DNA from: Planctomycetaceae bacterium
Lineage (GTDB): Bacteria > Planctomycetota > Planctomycetia > Planctomycetales > Planctomycetaceae
DNA length: 64,000 bases
Reading direction: 5' to 3'
Assembly: GCA_947476295.1 (NCBI GenBank)
Contig: CANJQC010000003.1
Coordinates: forward strand, 35,273 to 99,272
The notes beneath the pieces were generated by a model. It ran no database searches, was not told the DNA's origin, and saw only the letters and a list, made by a program, of their open reading frames with translations. Positions 60,711-64,000 of this stretch are shown one piece after another; the stretch's first letter is position 1; the number at the start of each line of letters is the position of its first letter. The position numbers and the translations under genes were made by a program.

Positions 60711-62855
60711 GACAGGAATCTCCGCGAGCGTCGAGTGATCTACAACTTTGACGGGGATTCGTGCCTGACAACGAAGGCCGGCGGCAAGGGGCCGGTGGCG
60801 GTGGATGTCGATGACGTGAAGCGCTTGATCGAGGAAGTCGCTTACGACCGGAGTTGCGTCGATACGGTGCTGGTCTGCGTCAATGCGCAGGTCATGTACT
60901 ACCCAACGAAAGTCGGGACCATGCGCGGCACCCTATCGACTCCGGAAGAGCGAGCTGCGTGGCCAGCTTCAGAAAAGCAGCGGTTTGAAAACATGAAGGC
61001 GTTCTTTGACAACGGAATCGATCCGTACGCGGTCATGCTGGCCGAAGCGAAACGTCGCGGGTGTGAAGCGTTGCTGACGTTCCGTATGAATGATGATCAT
61101 GGCAACGATTTTCTGCGTACGCAGTTCCTCACCGACCATCCCGACTGGCGTCTGGGAACCGAACAGTACAAGGGCAGCGGAGCGATGGATTTCGGACGCG
61201 GCGAGGTCCGCGATTACACATTTCGGCTGATCGAAGAAGCCGTGCATCGCTATGACTGCGACGGGATTGAACTCGACTTCAATCGCTTCCCGACGTTCTT
61301 CAAGGATGGCTCAACCGACGAACGTGTTACGAAAATGGACTCACTGGTCGAGCGAGTTCGCAGGATGCTTGACGATGTCGGACGCGAGCGGGGTCGGCGA
61401 CTTACGCTCGCAGTGCGCGTGCCATCCAACTATGGTCGGACGCCACCGACGCCCGAGACTGCGCGGCTGCTGGGCTGCGACATACCCGCGTGGGTAAAAC
61501 ATGGCTGGGTCGATTTCGTAGCCGTCTCTGAGTTCTTGTTCGAACGCGGCGATCTGCCCATCGACGTGTGGAAGCTGGCCATCACGACCGTCCCTGTTTA
61601 CGGTGGCATCGAATGCACAAAAGGCAGCGGCCAGAAAAATCTCACTGCTCATGAATATCGCCATGCAGCGACGCATCTTATGAATGCAGGTTCCGATGGC
61701 GTCTATCTGTTCAACTTCTTCACGTCCCGCGAAGGTGGTGAGGCGGCCTATGAACCTCCATTCGAAGTGCTGCGTAATCTGGTAACGGCGGACGATGAGT
61801 TGGAAGGCAAACGCGATGCTGAGCAGCCTGGTCTCGCACGGCCCGACGTTGAATTTCAGATCTTTCAATTTCCGGCTGACAGAATTCCACGGATCGACGG
61901 CAACACAGACGACTGGTCTATGGTTCCGGACTCCTACGCCGTCGGCACGAATCAGCTGCGTGAGACCGTTATGGGAACCGGCGACAAGCATGATCCCGCC
62001 AATCTGGATGTCAGCGTGAAGGTCGGCTGGGTGCAGGGGCAGAACCATCTGTATTTTCTGTATGAGGCCAGCGACAACTACTGGGATTTTTCCCGCGAAG
62101 ACCTGCACAACGATCTCTTTGAAATCGTTGTTGATGGCGACCTGTCAGGCGGGCCGCTGATCCGTCAGATGCATCCCAACAAAACGCTGCGTGACAGGAT
62201 GGATACACATTTTCTGTTTCATGGGGTACACGCACAGAACTATCACATTTTCACGCCCGCCGAAGACAAGGACTGGGCGATGGTGTGGGGCTCGCAGCCG
62301 TGGATCAAGCAGCTGCCCTGGGCCAACGCAGCGTACAAATACAACTTCAAGCAGGGTGAAAGCGGCAAACTGGTGCTGGAGTTCTTCGTTACGCCGTTTG
62401 ACTACGCACCGCCCGATCGTTCGCGCGCGGTACAGACGAAACTGGAAGAGGACAAAGTGATCGGCTTGTCATGGGCAATTCTTGACTACGATGACGAGAA
62501 AGCGGAGACCTATGCCGGGTTCTGGAACCTTTCGCACAAGACGACGATGTATGGGGATGCGTCGGATCTGGTAGCGTTCCGCTTAATGCCGATTGAGAAG
62601 AGCCTCCGCAAGTCGGTCGAGGCCGATTGGTCTTTTCAGGTGGTGAGACAGGAGGATCGCGTCGTTGCGTTCCGTGATCGTTCCTATGGTAACATCACCT
62701 CGTGGCACTGGGATTTTGGTGACGGAACAGAATCGACGGAACGCCACCCGACTCACCGATACGAAAAGCCGGGCGAATTTATCGTGACGCTCAGAGTCGA
62801 AGGGCCGGAAGGGAAAGCGCGTCGGACGAAAATCTGGGACGTTACGTTGCCTTAA
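60612..62855 (+). CDS. exported GH10-like/DUF4015-type protein with CBM9-like and PKD domains
   Basis: About 747 aa with a Sec signal peptide (IATLFFVAVFSTSLLFAQ). A TIM-barrel-like domain covers ~35-400, with NDDHGNDFLRTQFLTDHPDW and CDGIELDFNRFPTFF, the latter carrying acidic residues at a typical GH strand end. A CBM9-like beta domain covers ~430-650 (GNTDDWSMVPDSY ... NDLFEIVVDGDLSG). A C-terminal PKD domain ends the protein (SWHWDFGDGTESTERHPTHRYEKPGEFIVTLRV). Likely a secreted polysaccharide hydrolase; the substrate is unknown. The track ORF begins 87 codons upstream; ATG 60612 gives the signal peptide. Confidence 0.82.
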   Translation: MKTTQTILRSQRIATLFFVAVFSTSLLFAQDKPDRNLRERRVIYNFDGDSCLTTKAGGKGPVAVDVDDVKRLIEEVAYDRSCVDTVLVCVNAQVMYYPTKVGTMRGTLSTPEERAAWPASEKQRFENMKAFFDNGIDPYAVMLAEAKRRGCEALLTFRMNDDHGNDFLRTQFLTDHPDWRLGTEQYKGSGAMDFGRGEVRDYTFRLIEEAVHRYDCDGIELDFNRFPTFFKDGSTDERVTKMDSLVERVRRMLDDVGRERGRRLTLAVRVPSNYGRTPPTPETARLLGCDIPAWVKHGWVDFVAVSEFLFERGDLPIDVWKLAITTVPVYGGIECTKGSGQKNLTAHEYRHAATHLMNAGSDGVYLFNFFTSREGGEAAYEPPFEVLRNLVTADDELEGKRDAEQPGLARPDVEFQIFQFPADRIPRIDGNTDDWSMVPDSYAVGTNQLRETVMGTGDKHDPANLDVSVKVGWVQGQNHLYFLYEASDNYWDFSREDLHNDLFEIVVDGDLSGGPLIRQMHPNKTLRDRMDTHFLFHGVHAQNYHIFTPAEDKDWAMVWGSQPWIKQLPWANAAYKYNFKQGESGKLVLEFFVTPFDYAPPDRSRAVQTKLEEDKVIGLSWAILDYDDEKAETYAGFWNLSHKTTMYGDASDLVAFRLMPIEKSLRKSVEADWSFQVVRQEDRVVAFRDRSYGNITSWHWDFGDGTESTERHPTHRYEKPGEFIVTLRVEGPEGKARRTKIWDVTLP

Positions 62856-62994
62856 ACGGCAGAGGCGTCATTTTTTCACATATTCAGCGTAGACAGTCAG
62901 CTTGTAATAGGTCAGCGCTTCGGCGATGCTTTCTTGAAATTGCGGTGAAAATCGGGCAACTAAGGCGAGCGTTAACTTTGAAAGAGACGACCGT

Positions 62995-64000
62995 ATGTGT
63001 CACATGGCCACATTCAAAACTGTGAGATTTGTCGCCGCGCTGATACTGATCTTCGCAGCCCTGATGGCAATACGATGCACCGTGATGGCTGACGAGTTGA
63101 AGGTCGGGATCGATAAGCGAGTGGCGTGGACAACTTCGCGAATCACTGGTTCGCCGGAACCGCCGCTGCCGTATGTCACTGAACGCGCCTTTCCTTCTCT
63201 CACGTTCAACCAGTGTCTCGACATTACCACGGCACCCGGAAGCGATCGCCTGTTTGTCGTCGAGCAGTCGGGAAAAATCTTCTCATTTCCGAACAAACCG
63301 GACGTGGCAGAGGCAGACTTGGTCGTGGACTTCGCCAAAGAGAAACCGGGAGTGAAGCAAGTCTACTCGCTTATCTTTCACCCCAACTTCGAACAAAATC
63401 GGTACTGCTACGTATGCTACATCGAGGCGGCGGATCTCGTAGAAGGAACTCATGTTTCGAGGTTTCGCATGTCGGATACCAACCCGCCGACGATCGATGT
63501 AATCAGCGAAACACCGCTGATTACTTGGCGGTCGGGCGGACACAACGGCTGCTGTCTGAAATTTGGGCCGGATGGTTATCTGTATATTTCGACGGGCGAC
63601 GCAGGTCCGGCAAATCCTCCAGACATTTTGCGAACCGGTCAGGATATCGGCGACTTGCTGTCGTCGATTCTCCGGATCGACGTGGACCGCGCCGACGATG
63701 GAAAGAACTACCACATTCCGGCTGATAATCCATTTGTCGGCGTCGAAAGGGCGCGTGGGGAAGTCTGGGCTTATGGACTGCGCAATCCTTGGCGAATGAG
63801 CTTCGATCGGAAGACCGGCGACCTGTGGGTCGGTGATGTTGGCTGGGAATTATGGGAAATGCTCTACCGCATCGAGCGCGGTGGCAATTACGGCTGGGCT
63901 GTGATGGAAGGCCGAGCATCGACCAACCCGGAATGGCCGCGCGGGCCGACGCCGTTTCTTCCTCCAACGATCGACCATCGGCACTCAGAGTCCTCGTCGA
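62995..64000 (+). CDS. exported PQQ-dependent sugar dehydrogenase-like protein (3' end beyond window)
   Basis: The open frame runs to the window edge and is not in the ORF track. A signal peptide (FVAALILIFAALMAIRCTVMA) is followed by a glucose/sorbosone-dehydrogenase-type beta-propeller: LDITTAPGSDRLFVVEQSGKI, GGHNGCCLKFGPDGYLYISTGDAG, YGLRNPWRMSFDR and DVGWELWEML. These are the PQQ-sGDH family hallmarks, and the enzyme would act on sugars in the periplasm. Planctomycete homologues often carry a C-terminal cytochrome domain, which may lie outside. ATG 62995 and 63004 are both possible. Confidence 0.88.
   Translation, partial: MCHMATFKTVRFVAALILIFAALMAIRCTVMADELKVGIDKRVAWTTSRITGSPEPPLPYVTERAFPSLTFNQCLDITTAPGSDRLFVVEQSGKIFSFPNKPDVAEADLVVDFAKEKPGVKQVYSLIFHPNFEQNRYCYVCYIEAADLVEGTHVSRFRMSDTNPPTIDVISETPLITWRSGGHNGCCLKFGPDGYLYISTGDAGPANPPDILRTGQDIGDLLSSILRIDVDRADDGKNYHIPADNPFVGVERARGEVWAYGLRNPWRMSFDRKTGDLWVGDVGWELWEMLYRIERGGNYGWAVMEGRASTNPEWPRGPTPFLPPTIDHRHSESSS

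Noticed and set aside
1-64000. CRISPR arrays, rRNA genes, transposases or prophage genes
   Set aside because: No regularly spaced repeats, rRNA sequence, integrase or transposase-like protein was seen on either strand.

Overview
The window looks like a chromosomal segment of a Planctomycetota bacterium. This is an inference from gene content: VCBS/FG-GAP and PKD secreted proteins, a PhyH dioxygenase, a PQQ-type sugar dehydrogenase, a Tex/CoaD/M16/LpxL backbone, and dispersed palindromic GC-rich spacers. GC is moderate, both strands are used, and most genes sit in short operons. No phage, transposase or CRISPR array was seen.

Layout. 0.1-7 kb: two small heat-shock proteins (-), coaD, a thioredoxin-like protein, a coiled-coil zinc-ribbon protein, the scar of a deleted ABC transporter, tex (-), a tRNA-Leu(GAG) (-) and a truncated haemoglobin (-). 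7.3-19.6 kb: one co-directional flagellar cluster, flgB-flgC-fliE-fliF-fliG-fliH-fliI-fliJ-(MotE-like)-fliQ-fliR-flhB-motA, followed by two single-membrane-segment proteins where MotB is expected. 19.7-22.6 kb: a degenerate FAD-oxidoreductase-like protein (-), a VanZ-like protein with an extra C-terminal domain (+), and a STAS protein (-). 23.1-29.2 kb: an iron-sulfur (SUF) locus with a SufR-like regulator behind a palindrome-covered promoter, then nuoB, sufC, sufB, a toxin-antitoxin relic and sufD. 29.5-39.9 kb: a membrane protein with a long disordered region, an M16 protease (-), an Hsp70 with a zinc ribbon, purE (-), a Rossmann/membrane protein, and a TerB-like zinc-ribbon protein (-).

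40.1-44 kb: a second Fe-S block on the minus strand: a SufE-SufS fusion, an Mrp/ApbC ATPase lacking the usual CxxC, and a cysteine-free protein with the shape of an A-type carrier, followed by an RRM protein. 44.5-50.8 kb: a GT39-like membrane glycosyltransferase, class I fumarase and an LpxL-like acyltransferase (all -), then a TolC-like lipoprotein (+). 51-64 kb: mostly exported degradative or environmental proteins: a TolB-like propeller, an alpha-glucuronidase-like hydrolase, a PhyH dioxygenase, an esterase, an FG-GAP protein, a GH10-like/PKD protein and a sugar dehydrogenase running off the window end, with a truncated GxxExxY gene and a relic-rich gap among them.

The two Fe-S blocks together could supply a SUF pathway: SufS-SufE mobilises sulfur, SufBCD is the scaffold, and Mrp and the carrier-like protein would act downstream. 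The client proteins NuoB and fumarase are encoded nearby. The most unusual points are the stator genes after motA, the non-canonical Fe-S carriers, and the decayed modules (ABC transporter, ParE-type toxin, GxxExxY) lying between intact housekeeping genes.
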